A stretch of DNA of 64,000 nucleotides, from NCBI RefSeq assembly GCF_030546645.1, contig NZ_JAUOTO010000005.1, forward strand, positions 682,001-746,000. The letters are read 5' to 3'. This DNA comes from Flavitalea plasmicola (lineage in GTDB: Bacteria; Bacteroidota; Bacteroidia; Chitinophagales; Chitinophagaceae). Of the stretch, positions 43,116 to 52,516 are shown one piece after another (position 1 is the stretch's first letter; every line of letters starts with the position of its first letter). The translations under genes and the position numbers were made by a program. The notes under the pieces were generated by a model. The model did not search any database. It had not been told where the DNA came from and saw only the letters and a list, made by a program, of their open reading frames with translations.

Positions 43116-44330
43116 TTACGTATCCGTGCTCACATCGTCCCATTCCTGGTCCAGGTAAGTGGTAAGCCAGTTCAACGCGTAGTGCCTTTCATATACGATG
43201 CTGGGATTGAGGTCCCCGGCCGGCTCCTGCTGTTGCAGGCGTGCCTCCACACAGGCCCAATGCATCCGGTAAATTTTGTCCAGCTCGTCGAGGATCTCTT
43301 CTTCATCCCTTACGACGGCTTTTTGCTCCAGGTCTGCGCGCGGTTGATCGATGACGTTACCCACGAGGGCGGGTACATCGCAGATCTCCGAGGGATAGGT
43401 CAGCGTATCGACAAATCCCAGGGCCCATTGCAACACATTCAGGCTTTCATAACGCCAGGTCATGATGGCTTTGTCTTTATCCGAAAGTTCCACCTTGGCG
43501 TATAATTTTTTTTCTTCTTCGGTGAAGCCTTCGATGGCATAGTCCCTTATGAAAGTGTCCAATCTTTCCAGCGGCACTCCTTCTCCCCTTGCCGCCAATA
43601 TCGTGAGACAATACACTCTTTCGATGATGGTCTGCTTGTCCCGCAAAAGGCTGGTGCTGCTGTCTTCCGTCATGGGCAGATGCGGGTTGATGGGTATGCC
43701 CTTCAGCCGGAGGAAGGCTTCGGTACGGGCCTTCCGGTCCTGTTGCAGCCAGGTGGGAGGAGTGAGATCGTCATAATATTTCGACGCTATTTTTATTTCC
43801 ACCTTACCGTCACCCGTATTGCCGCCCAGGTCCATCAGCAGGCGGAACGAGCTGTCCATGAAATGCAGGTCGGAGGATCTTGAAAGCGTAAGCTGCGGCG
43901 GTGCGAAAATGAGGGCGCCCAGGGATTGCGCCAGCTCGCTCAATGCGGCCTGCATTTCCGCTGTCAGCATGGGGTCGGCAATGAATACGGTCTCGGAGTT
44001 CACCGTCTCTATCTTTTTCAGCAGGAGCCTTTTTACATCGTTCTGCGGCATGGGCAGGGCTTCCGTAAAATTGTAGAGACCGCGGAGCTGTATGCTCACC
44101 GGGCAGTCATCGTTGTTCAGCCGGTAGGAAGGTGTTTGCCGTTGCCGGTATTTGATCGTCAGTGTCCTTGGTTTGGAGAAGAAGCCGCCGCCCTTGACGG
44201 AGACGACCCATTGCCTGGACCCTTCTACCTCCCGGAAAGAAGGAGTAGACTTGGGAAAATGTTTTTTCAATGCAAGCAGTATCGTGTCGTCCAGGTCGAC
44301 ATCGTGGGAATACAAGGTGTAGTTTTCCAT
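43116..44330 (-). CDS. DUF4272 domain protein
   Basis: 404 residues from the ATG at 44330; the frame extends upstream only to a TTG at 44372. The C-terminal half has RKARTEAFLRLKGIPINPHLPMTE, then a helix IIERVYCLTILAARGEG and the WRYESLNVLQWALGF block, the diagnostic DUF4272 pattern. The N-terminal half (residues 1-180) is an uncharacterised alpha/beta domain. No signal peptide; cytoplasmic. The biochemical role of DUF4272 is unknown. Single gene, divergent from the 44490 lipoprotein. Confidence 0.78.
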   Translation of the reverse strand: MENYTLYSHDVDLDDTILLALKKHFPKSTPSFREVEGSRQWVVSVKGGGFFSKPRTLTIKYRQRQTPSYRLNNDDCPVSIQLRGLYNFTEALPMPQNDVKRLLLKKIETVNSETVFIADPMLTAEMQAALSELAQSLGALIFAPPQLTLSRSSDLHFMDSSFRLLMDLGGNTGDGKVEIKIASKYYDDLTPPTWLQQDRKARTEAFLRLKGIPINPHLPMTEDSSTSLLRDKQTIIERVYCLTILAARGEGVPLERLDTFIRDYAIEGFTEEEKKLYAKVELSDKDKAIMTWRYESLNVLQWALGFVDTLTYPSEICDVPALVGNVIDQPRADLEQKAVVRDEEEILDELDKIYRMHWACVEARLQQQEPAGDLNPSIVYERHYALNWLTTYLDQEWDDVSTDT

Positions 44331-44489
44331 GGTTAAGGTGAATGGGCCCACAATATCCGCAATAAATCCCAATTTGTAAAGGGCGTTCAGGACAGGAATT
44401 TATCGTATTTTGCAGGAAGTTTACCTGTTATAAGACTACAAAGAGAAGGATTGCGAGCCATAAACCCTTAAAAATGGCGACAGGTGAAC

Positions 44490-45392
44490 ATGATCTTTAA
44501 TTGGATCTGGCTGGTGGTTTTGATAGCTGCCGGATGCAAACGTGATAATACACTCCCTGACAAGTCTCCTACCAAGGTAGTGATACAGGACAGCCGGCTG
44601 AAAGAGCTTTCCGGCATAGCCGCGTCTATTGCTTCTCCCGACGTATTGTATGTCCATAACGATTCCGGTGATTCTGCCCGGTTTTTTGCGATCTCCCCCC
44701 AAGGGCAGCTGCTGCGGATCTGCTATTTCAAAGGCGATCCCAAATTGGGAGCGCTGGGTGTGAAGGATTGTGAGGACATCGCCGTGAGCATCGGCCCCGT
44801 CGCCGGCGCTTCCTATGTATATATGGCTGACATCGGCGACAACGATCACGTGCGGAAATATATTACGATCTACCGGATCAAAGAGCCGGGAGGAATTTCT
44901 TTGGGTTCGGCGACGGCTGCGGCCTCCTCCCAGCACCTGGACGCCGACCCGCTGTTCCTGCGCTACCCCGATGGTCCGCGGGATGCCGAGACCTTACTGG
45001 CGGACCCCATCGACCAGCTGCTGTATGTGGTATCCAAGCGGGAGGACTCGGTGTCAGTGTATAGTACTCCATTGAATTTCAAGGCCCACGACACACTCAC
45101 CCTCACCTGGCGGGCAAAACTGCACTTCGAAGGATCGGGGCAGGCTAAGTGGATCACGGCGGGGGATATATCGCAGGATGGGGGTAAGGTGTTGCTGAAA
45201 AGCTATTCAGCCGTCTATTTCTGGCAGCGGAAGGCGGGGGAGGCCGTGTGGCAGACCTTGCTGCGCTCCCCGGTGGAGCGGAATTATGAGGTGGAGCGCC
45301 AGGGGGAGGCGATTGGGTTTGCGCGGGATGGGAAGGGGTATTATACGACTAGTGAGGGGGTAAGGCCTTTTTTGTATTATTATGCTTTTTGA
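44490..45392 (+). CDS. Beta-propeller lipoprotein
   Basis: 300 residues from the ATG at 44490 (GTG at 44484 adds two). Lipobox VVLIAAGC. The blocks LSGIAASIASPDVLYVHNDSGDS, DCEDIAVSIG, YMADIGDNDHVRKYITIYRI, DAETLLADPIDQLLYVVSKRED and ITAGDISQDGGKVLLKSYSAVYFW are the repeated blades of a propeller that resembles esterase-like phytase or PE-PGRS-type integrin-like repeats. Catalytic activity is not supported. Likely an outer-membrane or periplasmic lipoprotein. No operon partner. Confidence 0.75.
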   Translation: MIFNWIWLVVLIAAGCKRDNTLPDKSPTKVVIQDSRLKELSGIAASIASPDVLYVHNDSGDSARFFAISPQGQLLRICYFKGDPKLGALGVKDCEDIAVSIGPVAGASYVYMADIGDNDHVRKYITIYRIKEPGGISLGSATAAASSQHLDADPLFLRYPDGPRDAETLLADPIDQLLYVVSKREDSVSVYSTPLNFKAHDTLTLTWRAKLHFEGSGQAKWITAGDISQDGGKVLLKSYSAVYFWQRKAGEAVWQTLLRSPVERNYEVERQGEAIGFARDGKGYYTTSEGVRPFLYYYAF

Positions 45393-45418
45393 GGGATTTA
45401 GGTTTATTGATGTGCCGA

Positions 45419-45481
45419 CAGCTATATGGTCTTCCGTCGCTGTAACCGGCGCAAAATAAGGCTCCTACAGGCATATAGCTG
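45419..45481 (+). ncRNA. Structured intergenic element upstream of the ECF sigma gene
   Basis: CAGCTATATG (45419-45428) pairs perfectly with CATATAGCTG (45472-45481). Inside, CGTCG (45435-45439) pairs with CGGCG (45447-45451) over a seven-base loop. A GCGGG/CCCCC-like stem and T run follow at about 45487-45502. The element is 60 to 85 bases long, sits after the propeller gene and before the sigma promoter, and contains no open frame. It could be a small RNA, an RNA control element, or a REP-like mobile repeat. Confidence 0.4.
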
Positions 45482-45552
45482 ATCGGCGGGTTTTTGCCCC
45501 CGACAATGGCCATTGTGTGGCAGTGGAAAGGGATGAAGTTTCCATAAAAGTT

Positions 45553-45560
45553 TACATTTG
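45553..45560 (+). promoter_or_regulatory. -7 box of the ECF sigma gene
   Basis: TACATTTG fits TAnnTTTG and lies 17 bases before the TTG start at 45578; leader of about ten bases. No good -33 box. Confidence 0.4.
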
Positions 45561-45577
45561 CGATTTAGCTATAGATC

Positions 45578-46177
45578 TTGTCAACAGACCCCTCATATCA
45601 TGAAGACAACGTCCTCTTTCTAGGGATCGCGGGCGGAGATGAAACGGCCTATACCCGGATATTCCACCTCTACACGCCCCGGCTGCTGCCCTTCATTTAC
45701 AAGATCACCCGGGACGAACACCTGGCCCGGGAACTGCTGCAGGAGACGTTCCTGCGGCTGTGGATGAAAAGAGAGGACCTGCTCAGAGTGGAGCGGCCCG
45801 CGTCCTGGCTTTTTCGCATCGCCGCCAATATTTGCCTCACCTACCTGAGGACCCAGGCCACGCGCCATCGGCTGCAGGACAAAGTGGAAGAGAAAGCGGC
45901 TCCCCCTACGTACAGCTCCGCCGTGGAAGTGCTGGAAAGCAAGGAGATGGCCCTGCTGATCCGGCAGGCGGTGAACGCGCTGCCGGCCCGGAGACAGGAG
46001 ATCTATCGCCTTAGCCGTGAGCAAGGCCTTAGCCATCAACAGATTGCCGATCAATTGCAGCTCTCCCTTTCCACCGTCAAAAATCAGCTGGGGTCGTCCA
46101 TAAAGTTCATCCAGGAGCATCTTCACAACGCCACCGGACTCTCGCTTGCCGTAATTTCCGCCCTATTCCTCTGTTAG
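45578..46177 (+). CDS. ECF-type RNA polymerase sigma factor (Bacteroidota SusCD group)
   Basis: 199 residues, starting at TTG 45578. Sigma region 2: YTRIFHLYTPRLLPFIYKITRDEHLARELLQETFLRLW; region 4: LPARRQEIYRLSREQGLSHQQIADQLQLSLSTVKNQL, with the typical recognition helix. A C-terminal hydrophobic tail (GLSLAVISALFLC) is typical of this subgroup. It is expected to be held by the FecR-type anti-sigma of the next gene and released by a signal from the SusC-like receptor, then drive transcription of that transport locus. Confidence 0.93.
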   Translation: MSTDPSYHEDNVLFLGIAGGDETAYTRIFHLYTPRLLPFIYKITRDEHLARELLQETFLRLWMKREDLLRVERPASWLFRIAANICLTYLRTQATRHRLQDKVEEKAAPPTYSSAVEVLESKEMALLIRQAVNALPARRQEIYRLSREQGLSHQQIADQLQLSLSTVKNQLGSSIKFIQEHLHNATGLSLAVISALFLC

Positions 46178-46243
46178 GCCCCAGAAAAAAAATTTTGGGA
46201 CAGGATGGTACGATCCGCCTGTTCGATCATCTTATGGTAGATT

Positions 46244-47497
46244 ATGACCCAAGCAACCAAAGAGCGTATTCAATTCTTACTGATCCGGTACCTGGAAGGA
46301 AAAGCTTCGCCGGAGGAGCGGCAGCTGCTGTCACAGTACCTGGCGGATGAGCGGGAGGACGACGTGTGGATGGAGCTGATGGAAGAGCTCATGGCCACCG
46401 AGGAGCCTATGACGGAATACGATCCGGCGGAATGGCAGTCGTTCGTAGAAGGCCTTCGAAGGAAGAATGCGGGTGTCGGAAGGCCTAAGGTGGTCATGTT
46501 CAGGAAATGGGCGGTGGCTGCCGCCGTGCTGCTCGTGCTCGCCGGCGGGGCATGGTGGTGGATGAAGTCGGACAGTAGCGTTCGCAAGGCACAGGCGAGG
46601 CAGGAACAGGGTATCGCCGACCTGCAACCAGGATCCAACAGGGCCATATTGACTTTGTCAGGTGGCCGCCAGATCGTGCTGGACAGCGCCGCGAATGGTG
46701 TGCTCACGCAGGAAGGGAATACGCAGGTGCAAAAGTTGTCGAATGGCCGACTCGAGTATTCAGCTACAAGCGACAAGCGACCAGCTACAAGCAACAAGCC
46801 GCAAGCTGCAAGTGATAGAGTAAAAGCTGCAAGTGACAAGCGGCAAGCTGCAAGTGAGGTGGTTTATAATACGTTGTCTACGCCCAAAGGTGGCCAGTAC
46901 CAGCTGACCCTCCCGGACGGCACCAAAGTCTGGCTGAACGCCGCCAGCTCCATCACCTATCCCACCGCTTTTACCAATACCGACCGGACTGTGAAGATCA
47001 CCGGCGAAGCCTACTTTGAGGTCGCGCACCATGCACGCCGGCCTTTCCGCGTACAAACATATGGTCAGCTGATAGAAGACATCGGCACTGCTTTCAATGT
47101 CAACAGCTATGAAGATGAGCCATGGTTGAAGACGACGCTGGTGGAAGGTGCGGTGAAGGTGAGCAAGGGCGCGGGTTTCCGCTTGCTGTCGCCGGGTCAG
47201 CAGGCACGGAGCCGGGCTCAGGGCGACATCGACGTCATCGCGCATGCAGATGTGCAGCAGGCCCTGGCCTGGAAGAATGGCGCTTTCTCTTTCCGCGATG
47301 CGGACCTGGCCACCGTCATGCGGCAGCTGGCAAGATGGTATGACATCGACGTGGAATACGAAGGGGCTGTGCCTGCGGGGACTTTTGACGGAGAGATCGG
47401 AAGAGGGTTGACGTTAAGACAAGTGCTGGAAGGCCTTGCACAAACAAGGATCCACTATAACATCATTAATAACCATAAAATCATCATTACCAAATAG
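46244..47497 (+). CDS. FecR family anti-sigma factor with repeat-encoded insert
   Basis: 417 residues. Cytoplasmic N-terminal part (1-85), membrane helix WAVAAAVLLVLAGGAWWW (about 88-105), then a periplasmic FecR domain (about 206-300: YNTLSTPKGGQYQLTLPDGT, VWLNAASSITYP, V.ITGEAYFEVAH) and the C-terminal DUF4974 (about 345-417). Between helix and FecR domain (about 172-205) a Lys/Ala/Ser/Asp/Gln-rich stretch is coded by the AGCTGCAAGC-type repeat (ATSNKPQAASDRVKAASDK). It transmits the SusC/TonB signal to the ECF sigma factor. The sigma gene ends 66 bases upstream. Confidence 0.93.
   Translation: MTQATKERIQFLLIRYLEGKASPEERQLLSQYLADEREDDVWMELMEELMATEEPMTEYDPAEWQSFVEGLRRKNAGVGRPKVVMFRKWAVAAAVLLVLAGGAWWWMKSDSSVRKAQARQEQGIADLQPGSNRAILTLSGGRQIVLDSAANGVLTQEGNTQVQKLSNGRLEYSATSDKRPATSNKPQAASDRVKAASDKRQAASEVVYNTLSTPKGGQYQLTLPDGTKVWLNAASSITYPTAFTNTDRTVKITGEAYFEVAHHARRPFRVQTYGQLIEDIGTAFNVNSYEDEPWLKTTLVEGAVKVSKGAGFRLLSPGQQARSRAQGDIDVIAHADVQQALAWKNGAFSFRDADLATVMRQLARWYDIDVEYEGAVPAGTFDGEIGRGLTLRQVLEGLAQTRIHYNIINNHKIIITK
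46761..46858. repeat. AGCTGCAAGC-type repeat block in fecR
   Basis: About 100 bases of variants of AGCTACAAGCGACAAGC, GCAAGCTGCAAGTGA and so on, in frame inside the FecR gene. The longest copy in the window. Confidence 0.75.
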
Positions 47498-47535
47498 AAA
47501 AGACTCCGGGCCAGCCGGTCCGCTATGAAAAACTA

Positions 47536-47571
47536 AAAGCCGGGTGTAAGATTGGACCCTTCCCCGGCTTT
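47536..47571 (+). other. Hairpin between fecR and susC-like genes
   Basis: AAAGCCGGG (47536-47544) and CCCGGCTTT (47563-47571) form nine pairs with an 18-base loop. There is no T run after it, so it is at most a weak terminator or an mRNA end-protecting stem; it lies 66 bases before the SusC ATG. Confidence 0.45.
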
Positions 47572-47637
47572 CGTTCAGATCAGGCATAAACAAGTTTTTT
47601 ACGACTGCTTATTAATTAACCTAAACATTGTAAAGGT

Positions 47638-50600
47638 ATGCATTTTACCAAAACGCTGTTAGTGATGAGATCGACCAACGGGAGATCCCATGGCTCAACT
47701 GGGAAAACATTGATATTGTCCATGAAGCTTACTGTCATTTTCTTTCTGGCCGGTATGTTGCAGGTGAGCGCCCGCACCCACGCGCAGACCGTGACCTACA
47801 CCGGCAAATCCGTCCCCCTGACGGCTGTATTCTCAGCCATCAAAGAACAGACGGGTTATTTATTCTTCTATAGAAAAGAGGACCTTTCCGGCGCCGTCCC
47901 CGTCACCCTGCAGCTACGAAAAGTACCCCTGCAGACGGCGCTGGAGCAGGCCCTGGCGGATCAACCCCTGATCTTCCAGATCCAGGGCAACACCATCTTC
48001 ATCACGCTGAAGCCGCCCCCGGCGCCCATCCCGGAAGAGGCGGCCACGCCGTCCGCCGTCATCAACGGCCGGGTACAGGACAGCCTGGGCACCCCCTTGT
48101 CGGGCGCCTCGGTCATGGTGAAAGGCAGCCGGCGGGGAACGACCACCGACGCCCGCGGCGACTTCGAGATAAAAGGCGTTGGCGAAAACGTGACCCTGGT
48201 GATCTCCTTCACGGGCTATGTCACCAAAGAATATAAGGTGAAGGATTTCGACAATAAATTCTTCGTCATCCTCAGCCGGAGCAACAGCCCCCTGGATGAC
48301 GTACAAGTGGTGGCCTACGGCACCAACACCCGCCGATTTAACGTGGGATCTGTCTCCGTCGTCACCTCCGAGGATATACAGCGGCAGCCTGTCACCAATG
48401 TCATGCTGGCCCTGCAGGGCAGGGTGCCGGGCCTTACCGTGGATCCTTCCAGCGGGATACCGGGTTCCAGGGTCAATCTGCAGGTGAGAGGGCAAAACAC
48501 CCTGCTGAGCGTCTTAGGCGATAGGGACCCTTTCGATGAACCGCTGTATATCGTGGATGGCGTCCCCTTCGCCAGCCAGAACAGGAACCTCAGCAGCATG
48601 ATCTCTACTTTTTCGGGTACCACCAACACGCCCACCAGCCCGGGCATCTCCGGCCTGAACGCGCTGAACCCCTCCGATATCGAAAGCATCAGCGTGCTGA
48701 AAGATGCGGACGCCACGTCCATCTACGGCTCCCAGGGCGCCAACGGCGTCATCGTCATCACCACGAAGAAAGGCAAGTCCGGCGCCACCAACCTGGGTCT
48801 GCGCGTGAATACGGGCCCCAACAAGATCGCCCGTCAGCTGGAAATGCTGAATACGCAACAATACCTGGCCATGCGGCATAAGGCGCTGGCTAATGACGGT
48901 CTGACGCCGGACGTGGACCCGGGCATGTTCCCGGACCTGCTGGTCTACGATACGACGAAATACACCAACTGGGCAAAGAAATTTTTTGGCGGTACCTCTA
49001 ATAACACCGATGCCTATGCGAGTCTGTCGGGCGGCACGCTATACACCACTTTCCTGGTGTCCGCAGGCTTCACGCGGAGCGTCTACAATTTTCCGGGGAA
49101 CTTTTCCGACCAGCGGCTGACCCTGCACAGCGGCTTCCACCATAGCTCCCTGAACCACCGGCTGAATATCGACTTCGGCAGCGACCTCTCTTACGACCGC
49201 AACAATTCCTCCAGCGTGCCGGATATTACCCAGGCGCTGCGGCTTTCTCCCAACCATCCCGACATGGTGGACGCAATGGGCAAGCTGGTGTGGAACTACA
49301 AAGGCGTGAGTATGGGCAACGACCAGATGATGGCGTATCTGCAGCGGCCTTTCAGCCTGCAATCCTATGAATCGAACAACTCCCTGCGCGTATCCTACCA
49401 GGTGATGACGGGACTCAACGTGGGCGTCGGTCTCGGCTATAGCCTCATCAATACCAAGGAATTTGCCGCCAATCCCCTAGGCACGCAGGACCCGCATGAC
49501 TATCCTTTCAGCTCGGCCAATTTCGGCAGAAGCGATTTCCAGACGGTGAATGTGGAGCCGCAGATCGATTACCGGCGGACCATCGGCAAAGGCGTACTGA
49601 CGGCGCTGGCCGGCGGGACCTATAAGAAAAGGACCAGTTCGAACGATCAGCTGGAAGGGACCGGCTTCCCCGACGACGCCCTCTTACATTCCATCGAAGC
49701 GGCGCAGACGATCTCCGGCAGCAATACCTCTTCCATCTATAAATATGCCGGCGCCTTTGGACGCGTGGGCTTTATCTACGACAAGGAATATATCGTGAAT
49801 TTTACCGGTCGCCGCGACGGATCCAGCAATTTCGGGCCTGGCCACCAGTGGGGTAATTTCGGATCCGTAGGCCTGGGCTGGATCTTCTCGGAGGAAGAGG
49901 CGTTCCGGCGGACCCTGCCTTTCATCAGCTATGCCAAGGTATCCGGTAACTATGGCACCAATGGCAGCGACGGCGTCGCGCCCTACCGCTATCAGCCTTT
50001 CTGGCGGGCGGGTAATCCATATGTATTCCCCCTGTTCCAGGGCACCCGGAGCTATATCCCTTCGAACCTGTACAACCCCGACTATGGATGGGCATCCAAA
50101 CATGCGCTGAACCTTTCACTGGACCTGGGCTTTTTGCAGGACCGGCTGCTGACGAATGTCACCTGGTACCGGAACAGGACGGGCAACCAGCTGACCAGTT
50201 CCCCCTTGCCGGGCCAGACAGGCTTTACGTCTGTGGTGGAGAACTTCCAGGCCACCTTACAGGATGCAGGATGGGAGCTCAGCATTTCTTCCGTCAATAT
50301 CAAGACAAAGGACTTTCGCTGGTCGACGAATTTCAATATCTCCGCCAATCGGAATAAGCTGCTGTCCTTCCCGAACATTGAAAAGTCCGCGTATGCCACG
50401 ATCTATACGGTGGGTAAGTCAACGACGCAGACCTACGGGTTCAAATACAAAGGCGTGAATGACACCACGGGCATCTTTGAATATTATATGGGCAAAGGCG
50501 GCGTGGGCTCCACCACCATGAAGTACACGCGTGCCGAGCTGGGCGGCGACATGGTGCCTATCGCCGATCCGCAGCCGAAATATTTCGGCGGCATGGGGAA

Positions 50601-51087
50601 TACCCTCTCCTACAAAGGCTGGAGCGTATCCTTCTTCTTCAATTTCACGAAAAGGGTGGCGCGTAATTACCTGGCTGGCGTATATGGAGGCAATCTACCG
50701 GGCAATATGAGCAATCTGCCCGTGCTTTTGACCGATAAATTCTGGGAAAAGGAAGGCGATAAAGCGCTGCTGCAAAGACTGACCACGGGATCCTATTCAG
50801 CGAATGCATCCGGCTCCAATGCGGTGCGGGCCGCGCAATATTTCGGCACGTCCTCTGCCATCTGGGGCGATGCGTCCTTCATCCGATTGAAGACGGTGTC
50901 GGTCTCTTATAGTGTTCCGGCCGACCGGCTGAAGAAGATAGGGTTGAAAGGCTGCAATATCTATGTGAATGCGCAGAACCTGTTCACCATCACAGGATAT
51001 AAGGTCGGCGATCCGGAGACGCCGGGCACCTTGTATGCCGTGCCTTTGCAACGCACCGTTGTGGGAGGTTTATCTTTTGACTTTTAA
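47638..51087 (+). CDS. SusC/RagA-type TonB-linked outer membrane protein
   Basis: 1149 residues. Signal region (helix VIFFLAGMLQVSART), STN/secretin-like domain (about 51-123: PLTAVFSAIKEQTGYLFFYRKEDL ... TIFIT), carboxypeptidase-like beta-sandwich (about 137-215: INGRVQDSLGTPLSGASVMVKG) and then the TonB plug with VQVVAYGTN, IQRQPVTNVMLALQGRVPGL, VLKDADATSIYGSQGANGVIVITTKKGK, and a 22-strand barrel ending in VVGGLSFDF. The STN domain marks it as one that signals to FecR and the ECF sigma. It imports a glycan or other large nutrient with the following SusD. The substrate is not readable; no glycoside hydrolase is attached here. Confidence 0.96.
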   Translation: MHFTKTLLVMRSTNGRSHGSTGKTLILSMKLTVIFFLAGMLQVSARTHAQTVTYTGKSVPLTAVFSAIKEQTGYLFFYRKEDLSGAVPVTLQLRKVPLQTALEQALADQPLIFQIQGNTIFITLKPPPAPIPEEAATPSAVINGRVQDSLGTPLSGASVMVKGSRRGTTTDARGDFEIKGVGENVTLVISFTGYVTKEYKVKDFDNKFFVILSRSNSPLDDVQVVAYGTNTRRFNVGSVSVVTSEDIQRQPVTNVMLALQGRVPGLTVDPSSGIPGSRVNLQVRGQNTLLSVLGDRDPFDEPLYIVDGVPFASQNRNLSSMISTFSGTTNTPTSPGISGLNALNPSDIESISVLKDADATSIYGSQGANGVIVITTKKGKSGATNLGLRVNTGPNKIARQLEMLNTQQYLAMRHKALANDGLTPDVDPGMFPDLLVYDTTKYTNWAKKFFGGTSNNTDAYASLSGGTLYTTFLVSAGFTRSVYNFPGNFSDQRLTLHSGFHHSSLNHRLNIDFGSDLSYDRNNSSSVPDITQALRLSPNHPDMVDAMGKLVWNYKGVSMGNDQMMAYLQRPFSLQSYESNNSLRVSYQVMTGLNVGVGLGYSLINTKEFAANPLGTQDPHDYPFSSANFGRSDFQTVNVEPQIDYRRTIGKGVLTALAGGTYKKRTSSNDQLEGTGFPDDALLHSIEAAQTISGSNTSSIYKYAGAFGRVGFIYDKEYIVNFTGRRDGSSNFGPGHQWGNFGSVGLGWIFSEEEAFRRTLPFISYAKVSGNYGTNGSDGVAPYRYQPFWRAGNPYVFPLFQGTRSYIPSNLYNPDYGWASKHALNLSLDLGFLQDRLLTNVTWYRNRTGNQLTSSPLPGQTGFTSVVENFQATLQDAGWELSISSVNIKTKDFRWSTNFNISANRNKLLSFPNIEKSAYATIYTVGKSTTQTYGFKYKGVNDTTGIFEYYMGKGGVGSTTMKYTRAELGGDMVPIADPQPKYFGGMGNTLSYKGWSVSFFFNFTKRVARNYLAGVYGGNLPGNMSNLPVLLTDKFWEKEGDKALLQRLTTGSYSANASGSNAVRAAQYFGTSSAIWGDASFIRLKTVSVSYSVPADRLKKIGLKGCNIYVNAQNLFTITGYKVGDPETPGTLYAVPLQRTVVGGLSFDF

Positions 51088-51092
51088 AAATT

Positions 51093-52493
51093 ATGATCAT
51101 GAAGACATTCAATTCCATATATACCATCCTTTTGACGGCACTCGTGGTTGCATTGCTGACGGTGTCCTGTAAGAAACTGATTGAAATACCCGCGAATCCG
51201 CCGGACCAGATCCCCCAATCACAGGTGTTCTCCGACAGCGCGGATATCATGAGCGCCCTGACCGGCATCTATGGTAATTTCAAGGTCACCAGCGGCGGGA
51301 CTACTTTTACCAATGGGGCTATCACACAGTACACCGGTATGTCCGCCGACGAGTTGCTCTATGCCTCCGTCTCTTCGCCAGCCAATAACCAGTTTGCCCT
51401 GAATGCCCTGACGACAGACAACGGCACCATCGTGAGCCTCTGGCAGAATGCCTATAATAATATTTACCAGATGAACACCTGCTTACAAGGTATCGGGGGC
51501 ACCAAGGCGATCAGCGATTCCCTCCGGCGGCAGCTGCTGGCGGAGATCAAGGTGGTTCGCGCCTTGTATTATTTCAACCTGGTAAACCTGTTTGGCAGGC
51601 TCCCGATCATTACTGGTACGGATTACAAACTGAATGCGGTGGTGTCGAGAAGCTCGGTAGATTCGGTGTATGGGCTGATCAGGTCGGACCTGGCGGAGGC
51701 GCGCGCAGTGCTGCACCCTACCTATCCTTCCGCGGGCCGGGCCCGGCCCAACCTGCATACGGCAGAAGCCTTGTCAGCAAAGGTGTTCCTCTATCTGAAG
51801 CAATGGGACAGCGCCGCCCTCATGGCTGGCAACGTCATTCAGTCGGGCAACTATAGCCTGGAGAGCGATCTGAACCGGGTGTTCCTGGATGGCAGCAGCG
51901 AAGCCATCTGGCAGCTGCCGGCGAATGGCTCCTACAACCAGACCTCCGAAGGCGCCACGTTCGTACCTTATACGGGATCGAGGCCGATGTATACACTTAC
52001 CAATTTCCAGCTGAATGCATTCGAGACAAATGACAATCGCCGGAGCACATGGGTAAAGGACGCATCCGCTTACGGTACGACCTATTATATCCCCTTTAAG
52101 TATAAGGAGAGGTCCGTTTCCGGATCGACGGTCGAAGATTACATGGTCTTCCGGCTGGGCGAGCAGTACCTCATCCTGGCGGAGGCGCAGGCGCAGCAGC
52201 AGCATCTCAGCGATGCGCTGGACAATCTGAATGTGGTGCGCGGCAGGGCCGGTCTCGCTGCCAGTACGGCAGCCACCCAGGAAGACTTGCTGGCGGCCAT
52301 TATGCACGAGCGGCAGGTGGAGCTTTTCTGTGAGTGGGGAAACCGCTGGTATGACCTGAAAAGAACGGGAACCATCGATGCCGTGCTGGGGGCCGAGAAG
52401 CCCAATGCATGGCAGCCGTATGCCGCGCTGTATCCAATTCCGCAGGCGGAGATCCAGTATAATTATTTGTTGGCTCAAAACGACGGGTATTAA
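51093..52493 (+). CDS. RagB/SusD family nutrient uptake lipoprotein
   Basis: 466 residues, lipoprotein signal (LLTVSC). SusD features: KKLIEIPANPPDQIPQSQVF, YNNIYQMNTCLQGI, EIKVVRALYYFNLVNLFGRLPII (TPR part), then VEDYMVFRLGEQYLILAEAQAQ, LDNLNVVRGRAGL and ERQVELFCEWGNRWYDLKRTG at the C-terminus. Five bases separate it from the SusC gene. It binds the substrate at the cell surface as lid of the SusC barrel. Confidence 0.95.
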   Translation: MIMKTFNSIYTILLTALVVALLTVSCKKLIEIPANPPDQIPQSQVFSDSADIMSALTGIYGNFKVTSGGTTFTNGAITQYTGMSADELLYASVSSPANNQFALNALTTDNGTIVSLWQNAYNNIYQMNTCLQGIGGTKAISDSLRRQLLAEIKVVRALYYFNLVNLFGRLPIITGTDYKLNAVVSRSSVDSVYGLIRSDLAEARAVLHPTYPSAGRARPNLHTAEALSAKVFLYLKQWDSAALMAGNVIQSGNYSLESDLNRVFLDGSSEAIWQLPANGSYNQTSEGATFVPYTGSRPMYTLTNFQLNAFETNDNRRSTWVKDASAYGTTYYIPFKYKERSVSGSTVEDYMVFRLGEQYLILAEAQAQQQHLSDALDNLNVVRGRAGLAASTAATQEDLLAAIMHERQVELFCEWGNRWYDLKRTGTIDAVLGAEKPNAWQPYAALYPIPQAEIQYNYLLAQNDGY

Positions 52494-52516
52494 CTAAGCT
52501 CCCAAACATATATCTC

